Assembly: GCA_030704615.1 (NCBI GenBank)
Contig: CM060731.1
Span: 13,702,001-13,766,000, forward strand
Reading direction: 5' to 3'
DNA: 64,000 bases
Source of the DNA: Takakia lepidozioides
Taxonomy: Eukaryota; Streptophyta; Takakiopsida; Takakiales; Takakiaceae
In this document: piece by piece, positions 22,494-35,600 of the stretch
Position numbering within the stretch: position 1 is the first letter of the stretch
Layout: every line of letters starts with the position of its first letter
Made by a program: the position numbers and the translations under genes
The notes under the pieces: generated by a model
Seen by the model: only the letters and a program-made list of their open reading frames with translations
Databases searched by the model: none
What the model was told of the DNA's origin: nothing

Positions 22494-23330
22494 AATGGAC
22501 GAAGTTGTGTTCTTCAAATCGGACACATATGGGCTCGTTAAGATTTGGGCACCGATGATAACAAAATCAGCTTTGTCCATCTCGGTTAGCAGTTCGAGGG
22601 TTGGAACCTGGTTCTATAAAATTGAATGGCATATCGTTCCGTCAAATGGATGGTGTGGCACATTGTTCATCGACCTTTATTAATGAGAAGTTGCATGGAG
22701 CAGGAACAGAAGAAAATCCTGTGCTTGTCAGTGGTGATCAGAAATCTGAGGCTCCCGCAGGTAGGACCGTGAACTTTGATGTGATCGACCTTTTGCATTG
22801 TTGGCCGTGTTTTTATGTTCTCTCTGTCTGTGTCGCTCGCTTTGTTTTTTCTTAAAGTGATTTTCATGTGCCTTCTTTCTTGAATGTGTGACCGGACATG
22901 ATGTTCTTATTCGGTTTTGCAGGAAGAGAGACAGCTTTCGAACAAATCCATAATAAGTTGGATCTCATGGCTGGCTGGCTGTAAGAATCATTGTAGCAGA
23001 CAAAGGCCTCGGCTATAAACTCCCATGATATAAGTGCCCTCCGGCATTACTTGGGCGTTCCTGTAATGTATGATGAGGAGTTTGTTACAGTAGCAGCGTT
23101 GCTTGGAGGAAGTTGTGTTCTTCAAATCGGACACACATGGTCTCGTTAAGATTTGCACCGATGATGACAAAATCAACTCTGTCCATCTCGGAGAGCAGTT
23201 CGGGTTGGAACTTGGTTCTATAAAATTGAATGGCATATCGTGTCAAATGGATGGTGTGTTACCTCGTTCGTGGACCTTTAATAAGGAGAAGTTGCATGGA
23301 GCAGGAACAGAAGAGAATCCTGAATCATTG
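22494..23330 (+). repeat. Two similar ~220-bp coding-like segments, function unknown
   Basis: Segment A (22500-22722) and segment B (23109-23326) are about 85-90% alike by eye. Segment B reads EEVVFFKSDTHGLVKICTDD, DKINSVHLGEQF, GSIKLNGISCQMDGV and NKEKLHGAGTEENPES in one frame. Segment A contains the same phrases but with frameshifts. Between them are EEFVTVAALLGGS and splice-like sites (GCAG before GTAGGACC at 22760; TTTTGCAG at 22915-22922). They may be two exons of a decayed duplicated gene. I do not recognise the family. Confidence 0.4.
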
Positions 23331-25447
23331 TCTCGTATTCATAAAATCAACTTCTTAACGTAATATTTAAGATGATTGGTTTTGGTGCAAGCATTTATTG
23401 GCTCCTCCCTAAAAGGGAGAGACCACGAATTGGTGCCAAAAATGAGTAAGATCCTGATATACCTCCTCTAGATAGTACCTACATGAAACAGATAACCCTC
23501 CCCCACTTAAATGTTACCTTGATTGAATAAGACCCATAAATGAATCTTACACATTAAATATTCATAAATGACCCTTAAATGAAGGGTATATAGGGATGCA
23601 CATATCTGTATTTTTCTCCCTCCTCAACAGCCTGAATTGGGGCTGTCGCTCCCATATTTCCTTGAAAATGCAATAGGCATGCATAGTAGAATGTATTATA
23701 TTTGCTTAACATTAAAATAAAACAGTAACCTCCAAATATATATATATTTTTACAAGTGATTATTTGGAGTATATTTTTTTTTAATAATTCAATGTTTCAT
23801 AATATTTACAATAAAAAATTCAGAGAAAAATATTTTTATTACAATTTATTATATAGATTTTGTATTCTATATTACAGTCACATTTTTTAATCATGGTGAA
23901 AGACTGGGAGCCCCAAAAAAATGAGAATAATAATGTCAAAATAAATTTGAGTACAATGGGTTGAGTTGAAAGGATCTGATTTGGAAAATGTAGAACCATG
24001 CATGTATACAAAACAAATATAAACATCTATAAACATAATTACTCATTTTTATTTTGCAGGAACAAGTTATATCTTGGTAGTATCATGGTTGTGCCAAGTT
24101 GCGAAGGTGGTAGGGTCAAATCCTTGAGTAGACTCAAATAGAGAAGTTTTTGAATGTCGTGATGTAATGGATGAAAAAGTTCCTTATAAATGAAAAAGTG
24201 GCATCAGAGTTTAGGGTTTGGGTTTAGCGCCATTTAGGGTCTAGTGGCTTCTCAGTGTTTGTTGTCTGGGTTTCAAGAGTCGAAAGAGAAGGTCTCGGGG
24301 TTGCTGGAGCCGAGTGGCAGCATACAGATCCACACACACACCATGTCCCTAGAGAGATTGTGGTAGGTGGCAAGTGACCCCCTCCATCAACACACATTCG
24401 GACAAAAGGCGGGGCGGTTCAACCATGGAATGCATGAGAGGCTCTTTGGCAAGTCCTTGCGTCTCGATCGTATTAGTGCTCTTGATGCCATTACTTACCA
24501 GGTGTGTCTTCTTCTTTGGGGCTTGATTGGCCCCACGGTTCTCTCTTGTTGAGAGTGGATCAATCAGGGTTCTCATATTTCTTGAACACAATAGTGCTCT
24601 TTTCACTGAAGAGGGATGATTGAGTCTTCAATGCGTCCATTTAGAAGGTAACTATGGACATGGCTTTTCTTTTGATTTTCTAATTGTGCAGCGGGATTGT
24701 GAGGCTCTGGAGCGGCCCAACTCTTACTGTGGTGCCTCAGTGTGCGCAGCTCTCTTTACTGCCGCTGCTATTGTGCTGGAAATGACTTTTCTGACTAGCC
24801 AGCCCTTCCCGTTCTTGCAGGTCTGTGCTCGGCAACCTCTGACCAACAGTTTCAAGAACATAAGAAATGGAAGCTCTAACTTGGACATCATGGCTGATAT
24901 GGGTTCACCAACCATTGAGGATAGATTAGACAAGTTGAGAGAAATATAGTTGGCGAGGCAATCTGGTATCCATGTTGATGTTTTTGCATAACTTGGGGGA
25001 AATCAGAACAGATTTTAGGGTGTGCTTTGATGACAACAGCTGATCTGCTCACTCAAGTGACCATACCTCCAAACTGTGGTGTGGCTCTATATCTGATATG
25101 GGTTGTTGGGGGCAGACAATTATGTGACAATAGAAGTGACCAGAGAACATCTGAGATCAGAGTTTGCTAAGCTCACAAGAAAACCCTAAAGCTCTCCAAC
25201 CATCATTCATCTGTTTGGGCTGATTCTCTGTCTATTTCTTGAAACCTAAGAGCTTGTTGTAACACGGCTTAGTGAGGGTATGCTTGGTTAGTATTTGTCC
25301 ATAATCAGCTTTCTTTACCTTGGCACAAAATCTGCTAGTTCTCAGTGATGTAGTTACAATGTTGCCATGAAGCCAATATTTAGACAAGGTTTTCTATGAT
25401 CTGATCCAGCAAGTGGATGTGCAGCTTGCAATCTTGAGAACATTCAC
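23331..25447. other. No gene recognised
   Basis: AT-rich sequence followed by a stretch with possible retroelement leader character: TGGCATCAGAG (about 24199) resembles an initiator-Met tRNA primer-binding site, but no gag follows. The ORF at 24620-24949 shows no known domain. Confidence 0.3.
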
Positions 25448-25745
25448 TTGGACTCTATTTCAGTATCTATTTCAGTATTTCAATATTTCAATCAAGATTT
25501 TCAGCAAGTATTTCAGTATTTCAGCCAGTTTGTCAGCGAGTATTTCAGTATTCATTATCTATTTCAGTATTTTAATCTAGATTCTTTCATCGAGCATTTC
25601 AGTATTTCAGCCAGTTTTTCAGCGAGTATTTCAGTACTTCAGCCAGTATTTCAGCAAGTATTTTAATATTTCAGCCAGTTCTTTAACAAGTATTTTAATA
25701 GTTCAGTGAGTATTTCAACAAGCATTTCAATATTTTAATAACTAA
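25448..25745. repeat. Minisatellite of TATTTCAG words
   Basis: About 300 bases consist of variants of TATTTCAGTATTTCAGCCAG, with 10- and 20-base periodicity, becoming more diverged to the right. The 72-residue ORF over it (FQYFSQFVSEYF-like) is a translation of the repeat, not a gene. Confidence 0.85.
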
Positions 25746-26803
25746 TAAATCCAAAGATCAGTTTTGTAATATCGAAATACATCAATATTTAATTCACACA
25801 TCAATAAAATAAAGTGCTGCCAGGGCCTCTGTCAAATAACTAAATAAATAATTTTTTCTCTTATGCAGACCATTTTATTTTTATTTTTTTTGGAACAGGG
25901 GATGGAGGCCCTGGAGAATATATTAAGAAATATGGAAAAAATAACCCATACAGCCGTAAAGCATGTTTTACATATAATTTGAGTATATGTTATATTTTAT
26001 TTCAATATAATATTTTTAGGAATTTTTCAACTTAAGAGTTTTAGGGTGGAGCCATTACGCGACTAGCCGCTTGTTTAGTGTCATAATGAAACGGGTTTGT
26101 AGTTCAGTCTGTGTAAACGATATCTCAATGTGTTGCTTGGGGATCAACAACAAAGTGACTCGTGAGAGACTAGAGTAGATTTATTTTTGAAGAATTAGTC
26201 GACGTGTCACGGGAATGTAAATTACATCAGGTGAAACTAATTAATCTCGTTATGATTAACATTAATTTATAGAATAATGCATTTGCTTTCAGTGATTTGA
26301 CTAACATAATTTATATGTTGTGTTCACTAGTTTGCAATGAGGAAAACCCAATTATATTGGTTCTCTTTCCGAGAAGAGTGATGATATTGCAAGGACTGAT
26401 TATACTCGCGGCCAATATGCGCCTCATTTTCCCTCGGAGCAAAATCAATTAAAGGTAGTATTCTTCTTTCCTTCTACAATGTTAACAAATTATTTTGTCA
26501 TGCTCAAGAACTTTGAATCTTATTTTAGCATAAATAAATTAAATATTTCTGCTAGATGTTGCTTTTAACACACGCAGTTGTGTATATCATTCATGAACCC
26601 TAGTTTAGACTAGATGATGAAGACAATGATCGCTGAAGTGATGGGCCTATTTGATAAAGATACGTATCACAACATATGTCTAAAAGCAAGTTGGTAGAAG
26701 GTGAATATAAAAGAAGTGTATCTTCTTTTTATACCGCCAATGTTCGTAACTACAGATAATGACAGATGTTGTTGCAACATGAGATAAAATCCATGTTGGC
26801 GGT
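25746..26803. other. AT-rich region, no gene recognised
   Basis: No domain, repeat or RNA gene could be supported. Confidence 0.4.
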
Positions 26804-27037
26804 AAAGCTATCAATGACCTTGGTCGTCTCGACATTATTTATTTTGGCGTGATATTCCATCTCACTAACAAATATACTTTATAGAATCTTTGTTAATAAC
26901 AAGAAAAGTTAGTGCAACCATGATCAGCTTACTAGTCGTAATGAAACACAAAGATTCTATAAAGTATATTTGTTAGTGAGATGGAATATCACGCCAAAAT
27001 AAATAATGTCGAGACGACCAAGGTCATTGATAGCTTT
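26804..27037. repeat. Perfect 90-bp inverted repeat with 54-bp loop
   Basis: Arm 26804-26893 and arm 26948-27037 are exact reverse complements over all 90 positions. The loop is 26894-26947. The arms begin AAAGCTATCAATGACC and end in AGAATCTTTGT at the loop side. The outer flanks do not pair. No ORF spans it. A transcript would fold into a 90-bp perfect duplex. Confidence 0.95.
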
Positions 27038-27603
27038 TAAGAGTTGGGTGTCATGATCAAACATAGGAGACAATGAAGGAGGTTGTCTTCATGTCATTTT
27101 ATCTTAGGGAAGTCGCGTAAATATATTGGGGATGCTAGTGAGACTTGAATGGACGGTAAAAAACATTGCAAGTCGAGTAAACATCAAAAGTTTATGTACT
27201 CGAGGACCTAATACTGATTTTGTACACAAATGAGAAAAAAGTTATCAATGATTGCCCTTATGAGATGGTTAATATTCATTGCTCTTTGTTCTCTCTTTTT
27301 CCCGAAGTACTTAAAAATTCTAATGTAGTTATAATATTGTTTTAGTTTTCTCCTATAGCATGCTCATTACAAATTTAGAATCTCTATATTGTTGAGCTAT
27401 ATTAAGAATATTTATTATATGATTTTTCTCATAGATTGTGATACATCTAGTGAAGGTTTTGCCATCATTTTACAGTAATCTAACACGTCATAATAACATA
27501 TTCATTGATCTAGTTATTCACTGAGCCAATAGCTCACAAACGTGGAAGTGCGAGTTTAGAGGAATGATACTCTTTATGGAAAGAAATAGTGCAAATGGCC
27601 ATA

Positions 27604-28014
27604 CTAGACAAGGATACAACCAGGATGCCAGTAGAAATGGGCAAGTGCATCATCTTCGGATCCACAACAAAGGCTGTCACCACAACTGCTTCCAACCAAG
27701 CACTCCACACCATACCGAAACTTCCCAGCATGAGGCACTTTTACCCAACACGACCGCACCAGCAAAATCTGGTGAGTTGATTGGACCACTATGTTCTCAC
27801 TCTTCCCATATTCCCTCATAAAGTTGTACCCACGTGCCCGCAGACTAGGCCCGTGCCGGATGATACTCAACGTAAAAAGTCGAGTTGCGACATCTTCATA
27901 CATTTCTAGTAACCAAGAGAGCGGACACCATGCCGTTCGTATTGAGTCCACATCCAACCAACACGTCCATCCATCATCATTCAATCTATATGTCATCCCC
28001 CTGCGACGTGACAT
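27604..28014 (-). other. Open frame of 136 residues, not recognised
   Basis: The frame starts MSRRRGMTYRLNDDGWTCWL and continues DVDSIRTAWCPLSWLLEMYE, with several Trp and Cys. A shift of character after about residue 75 suggests a frameshift. No domain is recognised, and on the opposite strand other ORFs of similar length exist. It may be a transposon fragment or chance; I give it low weight. Confidence 0.2.
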
Positions 28015-28867
28015 TGACGTTCAGAAAGTATGGTAGATGAATGGTAACCATTACCGATTGATCGTATGAAAACTAACGTCTCATGAATGGAGCTTTCCCC
28101 AACTAAACGCCAGCTGGCTTGAATCTTGATGTTGGAACCTGTGGGGATGAAGTAAGAGCAAATTCAAGCAAATCTGTTTCCATCCCATCACTAAGATATA
28201 CGGTGAACTCGGCCTGCGCAGAATAACTCCTAGTACGTAGAGCTAATCCGCAGTAGTTTCCTCGCTCTCGTGTTGGTGAACAATGTTCAAAGAAGCTCCA
28301 GATCTGGGAGGGAAGGTTGCTGGGCTTTAATTGCTGTGGAAGCGTTCATGTGAATGTGATGACGGAAGGAGGAACAGATTTTATTGTGTGTCAAGTTGGA
28401 AGCATTCATCAAATTGTTCTTCCATCAGAGGTGAATATCATGAAGGCTAAGTTGGCTTTCGGAGACATAAGGGCTGTACCAACCATATAGTCAGATTATC
28501 CAAGGAAGGAAAAATGAATGAAAGCCCACTTTTGTGTTCTTCCTGGATGTAAAAAGGCTTGCTTGCAAGAGGATGAGATTTGAGTTGTGGGAATGGGTGT
28601 AACAATCTACCTTTAGTGGACAAGTGAGTCACACCATCATAATTGAGCCATATGTTATGCTATTTGTATTATAATAATGTATGCGAAAACATATGTCAAA
28701 ATCGTTCTTCCAAGTTCTAATGGTGGCATTAAGGGCACCACCGCAACTAGTTTTGATGGGTGCAGAATATCTCATGAAAATATTTACATCTACTTTTGCA
28801 GGTGCGTTAAGTTTCTGGGCGGGCTGCTGAAACTAAACTGCTTATAGGTAAGCTGTTTGTTGCGAAG

Positions 28868-29330
28868 TTGGTTGTTTATCTGAGAAACTTGGCGTTTTGG
28901 GACGAGGATGACCCCTATGAAATGGGGGGTGATCACTGCAACGTTTCCTTGAGTGGTTCCATATTACTACACAATCTACTTTCTAGGTCGAAGGAGATAT
29001 ATTCCGTGGGAGAGATTGAGAAGGTCTCATCAGAAAATGGAAGCGATTTGAAGCTGGTGGAGGAGGTACCAATGGATCATCTTGACACTTGTTAGCGGCA
29101 AAAGATTTGCATTTACTTTTGTAGATGCATTACACTTTGGGGTGGGCTGCGCACTCTTAATTGAGTGGTTCCATGTTACTATAAAATCTACTTTCTATGT
29201 AGAAAGATAAATCCGTGGGAGAGGATTCAGAAGGTCTCATCAGAAAATGGAAACAACAACTACGATTTGAAGTTAGTGGAGGAGGTACCAATGGATCATC
29301 TTGACACTTGTTAGCGGCAAAGGATTTGCA
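28868..29330 (+). repeat. Direct duplication of a ~190-bp coding-like segment
   Basis: Segments at about 28945-29100 and 29162-29320 share GAGTGGTTCCAT, GAAGGTCTCATCAGAAAATG and GGAGGTACCAATGGATCATC. The first reads EIEKVSSENGSDLKLVEEVP then MDHLDTC and stop. No family is recognised. Confidence 0.55.
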
Positions 29331-31829
29331 TCTATAGAAGAATCAATAAGTGGTAAAGCACGTCAACATTAATCCTTAGTTAAACTTTCATGGATACTTC
29401 ATCTTAGTTGATTTATAAGTTTATTTGGAAGCACACATCATTTTTTGAAATCTTATTGAGTACTTGAAAACACAACAATAGTTTTTGAGATGTAACTACC
29501 ACAAGCTTTGTCGAGGTACAATCATAAGAAGTTTTGAGTTGTTTCTATCTGCCATTATAGTAACCACCTAGTTTAAAATGTATGATAAAGTGGTCATCTT
29601 CTCTTTGTACGATGAAGCTATCAAGTTTTCGACTATGAAGGAAACATAGTCCCCATTACCCTGCGAGCAATCATTCTCAATGTTTATAATGGTAGCCAAT
29701 TCTTATTTCAAACAAGAATATTCGCGTAATATTTTTCTAGGATAAGCTGGTCATAATCCTGATCACAATTCTGCTAACATGTTATATGTTCTAAGCTGAT
29801 AGGAGGTTATCCATAATTCTCATATATGAGCATTAACATCGTTTGTGTTGGTGGTTGAAATAGATGATGGTAACATCCAATTGGTTGTAAGAAACCCACC
29901 AATGATGACTTTTTTTTTCAACTTATTTATACATTTTAGGCAACAAAGCCTTAAGATATTGCAGCTTCCTTCTGTAGTATCTTAGTAGTACGTGATGTCA
30001 TGGATAATACAGGTTTTCTAGTATCATTTTGCTGTCTTAAAAGCTTGAACCAGTGTGTCACCGAGTCAAAATGGTTGAACTTGCAAAATGAAGAGTGAAC
30101 GATTTTGTATATATTGTATATTTGGTGCACATTTTGTACGATTGCAATCTCCAATTTATGTTTGATCACTTACTAACCATGTACAAATGGTGGCTTTCTA
30201 TGTTGATTAGGTTCTTGGATTTTGCCAAGATGCAGGGAAGATTGGAAAGGGCTAAGCTAAAACCGGGGACATTCTTTAACATCGAGGTTATCCGCCCATT
30301 TTCTTTCTCTACAGTACTATTGATACTCTGTAGACAAAATCCATCCTTGTTCTTGTAAAAAAAATTAAAAATCCAGAATTCAAAAACTTGAGCAAAGGAG
30401 TTGCCCCTAAACTGAGATTTAGAGCGTGATTTTAGGTTGGGTTGGGGGAGCAAAGGGACCATCTAACTTCACACTACGCAAGTCATTTATAAAAGCCTAG
30501 ATAATTGTTTTATTTCTTTGACATGAGCAAAAATAGGCCCCATCTTCTTCACCGGTGGGGTTTTCTAGGATTTGAGCCAAATGCCTTGAAAATTTGTCAG
30601 GAGTGCAGAGAGTAATTGCACACATAATTTGTCCAAATTCATGTTTTCTCAAAAAATGCCAGTACTTTTATCAATTAGGGGTCATGTTTTTTCAAAAAGT
30701 CAAAATAAGGCATTAGGTGCTTTAGGGGTTAATGAGGTCGAGCGTTTGTTTTTTTGGCGAAATTTCGCCAAATGGCGACCTCAAAAAATAGAAAAGAGTA
30801 TTCTGTAGCAAATTCCATGTTTTTTCATGGATGAAATCGCCAAATTTCTCCAAAAATAAAATAAAATGATGAATTCGCCAAATATGGATGATATGAATGG
30901 ATGAAATTATGGATGTGGATGATTCTGTCCTAATTTGAATGGATGAACAGAATACATGCCTAATCTCTGCAAAACTCTGTAGCCACTCGTGCTATTTTCC
31001 GAATTTAAAAAAAAAACCTCTGATGAGGTCTGTCAGCAAGAAGAAGATCAAATGACCAACAATATTTAGGCCTGAGATTCATTAACCCTTTTTTAGTATA
31101 AAACTATGACACATAAGTTCCTCAAATCCAGAATCCTTGATAGCAAAAGCAATAACCGAACCATGCTTTGCTGGTCAATAAACTCGTGATTATATATATA
31201 TATATATATTCGTAGGTATGACATGAGTCATCTCTTCAATCAACATGATCCCATGAGTTCAAGGAAATCAGGTTCTAGGTCATGTACAACGTGATAAAAC
31301 CTGACTGTAGCTGATCATATTTTTTCCAGTTTGCAAAATTGTACTAGTGACCTCTCTTGAAAATTTTCAATAGTTTCCCTCAAAAAAGAGATATGGCAAA
31401 CTGAGGTCGAGAAGAAGATTGGAGTATAGAGTCTGGAGTCACATATTCAACGGCAGAAAGCAAATTGGGCCCACAATGCGTGACGGATTTTACCACTCTA
31501 TGGTTCAAACTGACATGAGTCATCAGATTTCACAATAAATGCAATAAACGATCCATTTCAAAAATACCAACTGTGTCTCATTAGAACCAAATTTCCTTTT
31601 TTCTTTCTCCATTTAACTTCTGAAAGAAATACTGAAAAGATATGGAGATACATGGCTGGAAAGATAAAGAAATACTGTCCCAGTGAATGGAACGAGCACA
31701 TCTTTAGTAGGTGTGCATTCCACCGGTGCGTAATGCCCTCCCTGGCTAATCAGGCTATTCCGCTTGGGGAGGAGCAGATATTAGCAAAAGAGAAATCTTT
31801 TGGAGTGCTTTATGTCGTTGGGTTCTTCG
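29331..31829. other. Intergenic region, no gene recognised
   Basis: AT-rich sequence upstream of the RAD21-like gene. It contains a TATA microsatellite (about 31192-31208) and, at 30753-30772, a perfect 20-base palindrome TTTGGCGAAATTTCGCCAAA with further CGCCAAA words to about 30885. Confidence 0.5.
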
Positions 31830-31839
31830 TTTGGCGGGA
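31830..31839 (+). promoter_or_regulatory. E2F-like site
   Basis: TTTGGCGGGA fits the E2F/DP consensus (TTTSSCGS). It lies about 130 bases upstream of a TATA box and about 850 bases upstream of the start codon of a cohesin subunit gene. S-phase control of cohesin genes by E2F is known in plants; binding here is inference. Confidence 0.4.
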
Positions 31840-31960
31840 GATTTTATTCAAATATTGAACGTGGCCCCATCGTCTACGCACAGTCACCATCTTCACGTAT
31901 TCACGTCTCAGATTCACACGAAACACATCTAGCCGCAAAAAGGATGACCCGTGCAGAATG

Positions 31961-31967
31961 TATAAAT
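31961..31967 (+). promoter_or_regulatory. TATA box of the RAD21-like gene
   Basis: TATAAAT is the best TATA match upstream of the first coding exon. Transcription would start near 31990-31995, leaving a leader of about 690 bases (or a leader with an unseen intron). Confidence 0.4.
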
Positions 31968-32002
31968 TCAAATAGCGCGGAGTTTAGAGTCGGCCCGGCT
32001 AA

Positions 32003-32012
32003 ACAACGGCTA
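32003..32012 (+). promoter_or_regulatory. MSA-like core (mitosis-specific activator)
   Basis: The sequence ACAACGGCTA contains the AACGG core and the right half of the MSA consensus (YCYAACGGYYA) bound by three-repeat MYB factors. The left half does not fit. Suggestive only. Confidence 0.25.
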
Positions 32013-32680
32013 CCCGTTCTCGAGAACCCGGCGCGGGTTTGGAGTTGGCACCGGCGACGCGCGCCGGCCTACCTTCCACGCTGATAGTAAGGGGAATTAC
32101 CTCTGTGGGGATATTATCTTCTCGAAAACGTCGGACGGGTCCAAGACTCCAACTGCCACGGGACGAAGAGGGGACTCAGAGATCTAGGATTGAAAAGCTG
32201 TTTGCGATTGAGGGGGCTGCTTCGATTTGGAAGGTGGAAGCATGAGAGGTTGAGAGAGGCGAGCAATTGGGTGAGGAAAGAGCGTGATGGAAGGAGGGAT
32301 GGGTAGAGGTAGTATGGACGAGTAATGTTTAGAAGGAAGGGAGTAGTGAATCCGTGTGGTTGGATACAGAGGAAGAATGGATCCAGACATTACGCACGAC
32401 GATCGTGAGTCCTCTTAGAAATGGGTTGTAGTTTGGCACGCAGAGAGCGTTGATCCAGTCAAATAATCAGGAAATGTGATTGGGAAGGTTGAGTGAGATT
32501 TGAGCTCGTGGTAAGCGAATTGCTAGAAATGGAGGGCCTACTTATCCGTGAATCTTTGCGGTATAATCATGAAAACAATTGAAGGGGTTCTTGTCAGGGA
32601 GAGCTTCAAGTTCATGAGGAGGGAGGGTGTTGCATTCTAAAATCGGCCTCGACTGGACAGAGCATCAAGCAGCAGTCGAA

Positions 32681-35600
32681 ATGTTTTACTCACAGCTGAT
32701 ATTGGCGAAGAACGGGCCTCTGGGAACGATTTGGATTGCGGCACATTTGGAGCGCAAGCTGCGGAGAAACCAGGTCGCCCAAACTAACATCTGCGTTTCT
32801 GTTGGTGGGTACTCTTCCCGAATTCGTTTGCATTTATTGTTGGTTTCACTGCTGCATTTAGGGCACGAATGAAGCGAGGAACCATGGGCTTTTCCTCCCT
32901 AAGACAGATATGACAAGGACGACAAATTCAAGACATTCGTGAAAGGTCCACGCTCAAATTTCAAGGACATCAAGAATTTTTAGGGCGTATACCTTTGTTG
33001 GTCATTTAACTGCCAGATAATATAACCGGAAGTCGCGGAGACTGAATCGAAGCAAAAGCAAGTTAAACTGTTGGATTAGATTCAGGCTCTCGATGTACCA
33101 TGAAAGACGTGCACTCATTGATTGTCTCCTGGTACCTTTGGCTGTGATGTATCCTTAAGTGGATATAGCTCCTGGAGCTGGTTGTGAAGTTTTAGTCCCA
33201 CATTGATGCAGTCCACAGCTGGAGACAAATCAGTTACATGGTTATAGATTGACTCGCATTGACGTGAGAATTGCCTTAATAATGTTCCTGATGAGTTTGA
33301 CTTCTACATTTCGGGAATGGCAGACTCTATTTTGTTTCCGGAAGCACCTATAGCGCTGCGACTGTCAGGACATTTGTTGCTTGGAGTGGTCCGGATCTAT
33401 GCAAAGAAAGTGAACTATCTTTATAGCGACTGCAAGGGGGCACTGGGGAAGATCAAACAGACCTTTCATTCGGGGGTTGATCTTCCTCCAGAGGCGTCGA
33501 CTGCTCCCTTCCATGCCATCACTCTCCCCGAGGACTTCGATCTTAACGAGTTGGAGCGCCTTCCAGAGCACGAGAATTCATGGATTTTTGGGTGTGTTCC
33601 AGGCTCCCCACCCTGTCCTCGTGTGAATATGTAGCAGTTTGGCGGCCAGGTCTGGTGGATAGGGTGGGTGCAGTACAGGCGAGCTATTGTTGTAGTGACC
33701 TACTGGGTACATAGAAAACCCAGCTGGTGGTTGGTGGATAAATGCAGAAGAGACAGCGAGGATAGTATCAATGTAAAATAATTTGTTTCAATCTGTGCAG
33801 CATTGTCTGCGAGTCGCAATTTCCTAATTGTGAATGCAATTTCATGGTAATTCCTAATGTGTATCTGTTCTTCGGAGTAGTTGCTTCACAGCCACTGCTC
33901 TTCATTCGAAAGATCTCTTGCAAGGGACCAGGTCTTGAATATGTTTTGCAGATTCTTAGTATAAAGGTAAGCTTTAGATTGAATGCTAATGTACAAGTCT
34001 TTACAAGATTACAAATTTATTTCGAGCATGTTTGAAGGCTGCATGGAAGTGGTGCTGCTTTAGTCAACATCCGAGGTGACCATTTATGACTGACAGAAAA
34101 CTTGATCTCAATTTTCTGTGGCATTGATCCTTGGCAGACATGTAGAGCATCATGTTACAACTCGCGAGCAAATCACACTCCAAGATCCAATGGACGAAAA
34201 TTCTAACTATGGTTCCCATTTCAGTCTTGATGGTTATTTACTTTCCTTATCTGCCCTTGCAGTTTTCGTTTATTCAAGTCGCTCTGATGTGGAAAAAATG
34301 TCCAATCAATTGTGTACTCGTCATTTCTGTAACAATCCTCTGATACAAGCAGGTGAAATTTCGAGCCAATTCAAAACTGTGTGTAGACTTCCAAGTCTTT
34401 CCAAATCAGTCTTGGGGCTGTCTCAGCCCTGTCTCAGTCTTGAGATTAAGATAAATCTTGTTTGGCTTATGTGACATGCAGAAAGATTCCCGGACGCTGT
34501 GCCTTGCACTAGCGTAGATTTTGAGGAGGTGGGTGATCTTACTCACAACCTTCATTGAAATTGCTTTACACTGTTATATTGCAGTTAGTTCCAGATTTTT
34601 CACCACAGCAGTTTGTGATGCAGCCAAAGTTCACACCCTTCGACACTCTCCAGTCTCCATCCACTCTGCCATAATCATCTCTGGTGGATCAGCTACGATG
34701 TGGTCTGTTTGCAGCTCTTTCTATTTCTGTAGTTTGGAGGAATAAAGAAGCTGTGTGGAACAGAATAAGAGCCACCCAGTTCTTGAGTGAGAGTTTTGTT
34801 GATTTGGGTCTACTTCGAATACTGGCAGTCATCAAACTGGAGTCAGTTATGAAGCTCCAGATGGTTCTTTTTCTGTCAGTGCTTGCTGACGCTGGCCTGC
34901 TGACGTAGTGGATTGATAAGCTTGTAGTCCTGGCCCGTGAGGGCGTAGTGCATGGTAATTGTTCCAATTACAACTCTATTGGTAGATTTGCTCTTAAAAT
35001 CATTCTTATACCACTAGAGGTCTATTGCCACAAGGCTATGGCAAACAACGTGTTATGAGTACGTTCTTATACCACCTGTATATGGCACTACATTCAGAGT
35101 GTGGAGGTCTAAAACAGACACCGCTTGAGTGTGTTTTTGTATGTGCTGGATTGTGCAGGATTTCATTTCGGGAAAGTTTCATAGTCAAGGGCGAAGCCCT
35201 GGGGCACTTACTTTAGAAGAGTATGCACTTTTCTCTTCTCCATTAATATGTTGAGTTTACCTCGATAGATGCCTGACACATTTACTTTTGAGTTGCATCA
35301 ACAATTTCCCATGCTCTTTATTTTAGCGATGACTGAGAGGGTCACTGTGTTATAGAGCATCTCATTCACTCGTCCTGAGGAATTCGGAGTTTCTGGTTGG
35401 GTGGGCTGCAGTAAAACATTGGTATCTTTGTGGATACAAGTTGGAATATGACTGGGGCCTTTGGATGGGTGCAGTGTGCTGCCTGCAATGCTGGAAGACC
35501 AGACCACATACTATGACCGGGTGGATCAGATGGATGGTATGGAGATAGATGTCCATAATCAGGGACCTGTGACACCATTAGTTCCTCCTGACCTTATGGA

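Noticed and set aside
24199-24210. TGGCATCAGAG as an LTR primer-binding site
   Set aside because: No LTR end before it and no gag or pol after it; a single short match is not enough.
25448-25666. 72-residue ORF rich in Phe/Gln/Ser
   Set aside because: Pure translation of the TATTTCAG minisatellite.
31652-31858. 68-residue ORF before the RAD21-like gene
   Set aside because: Overlaps the promoter signals, no conserved domain, no splice link to the gene.
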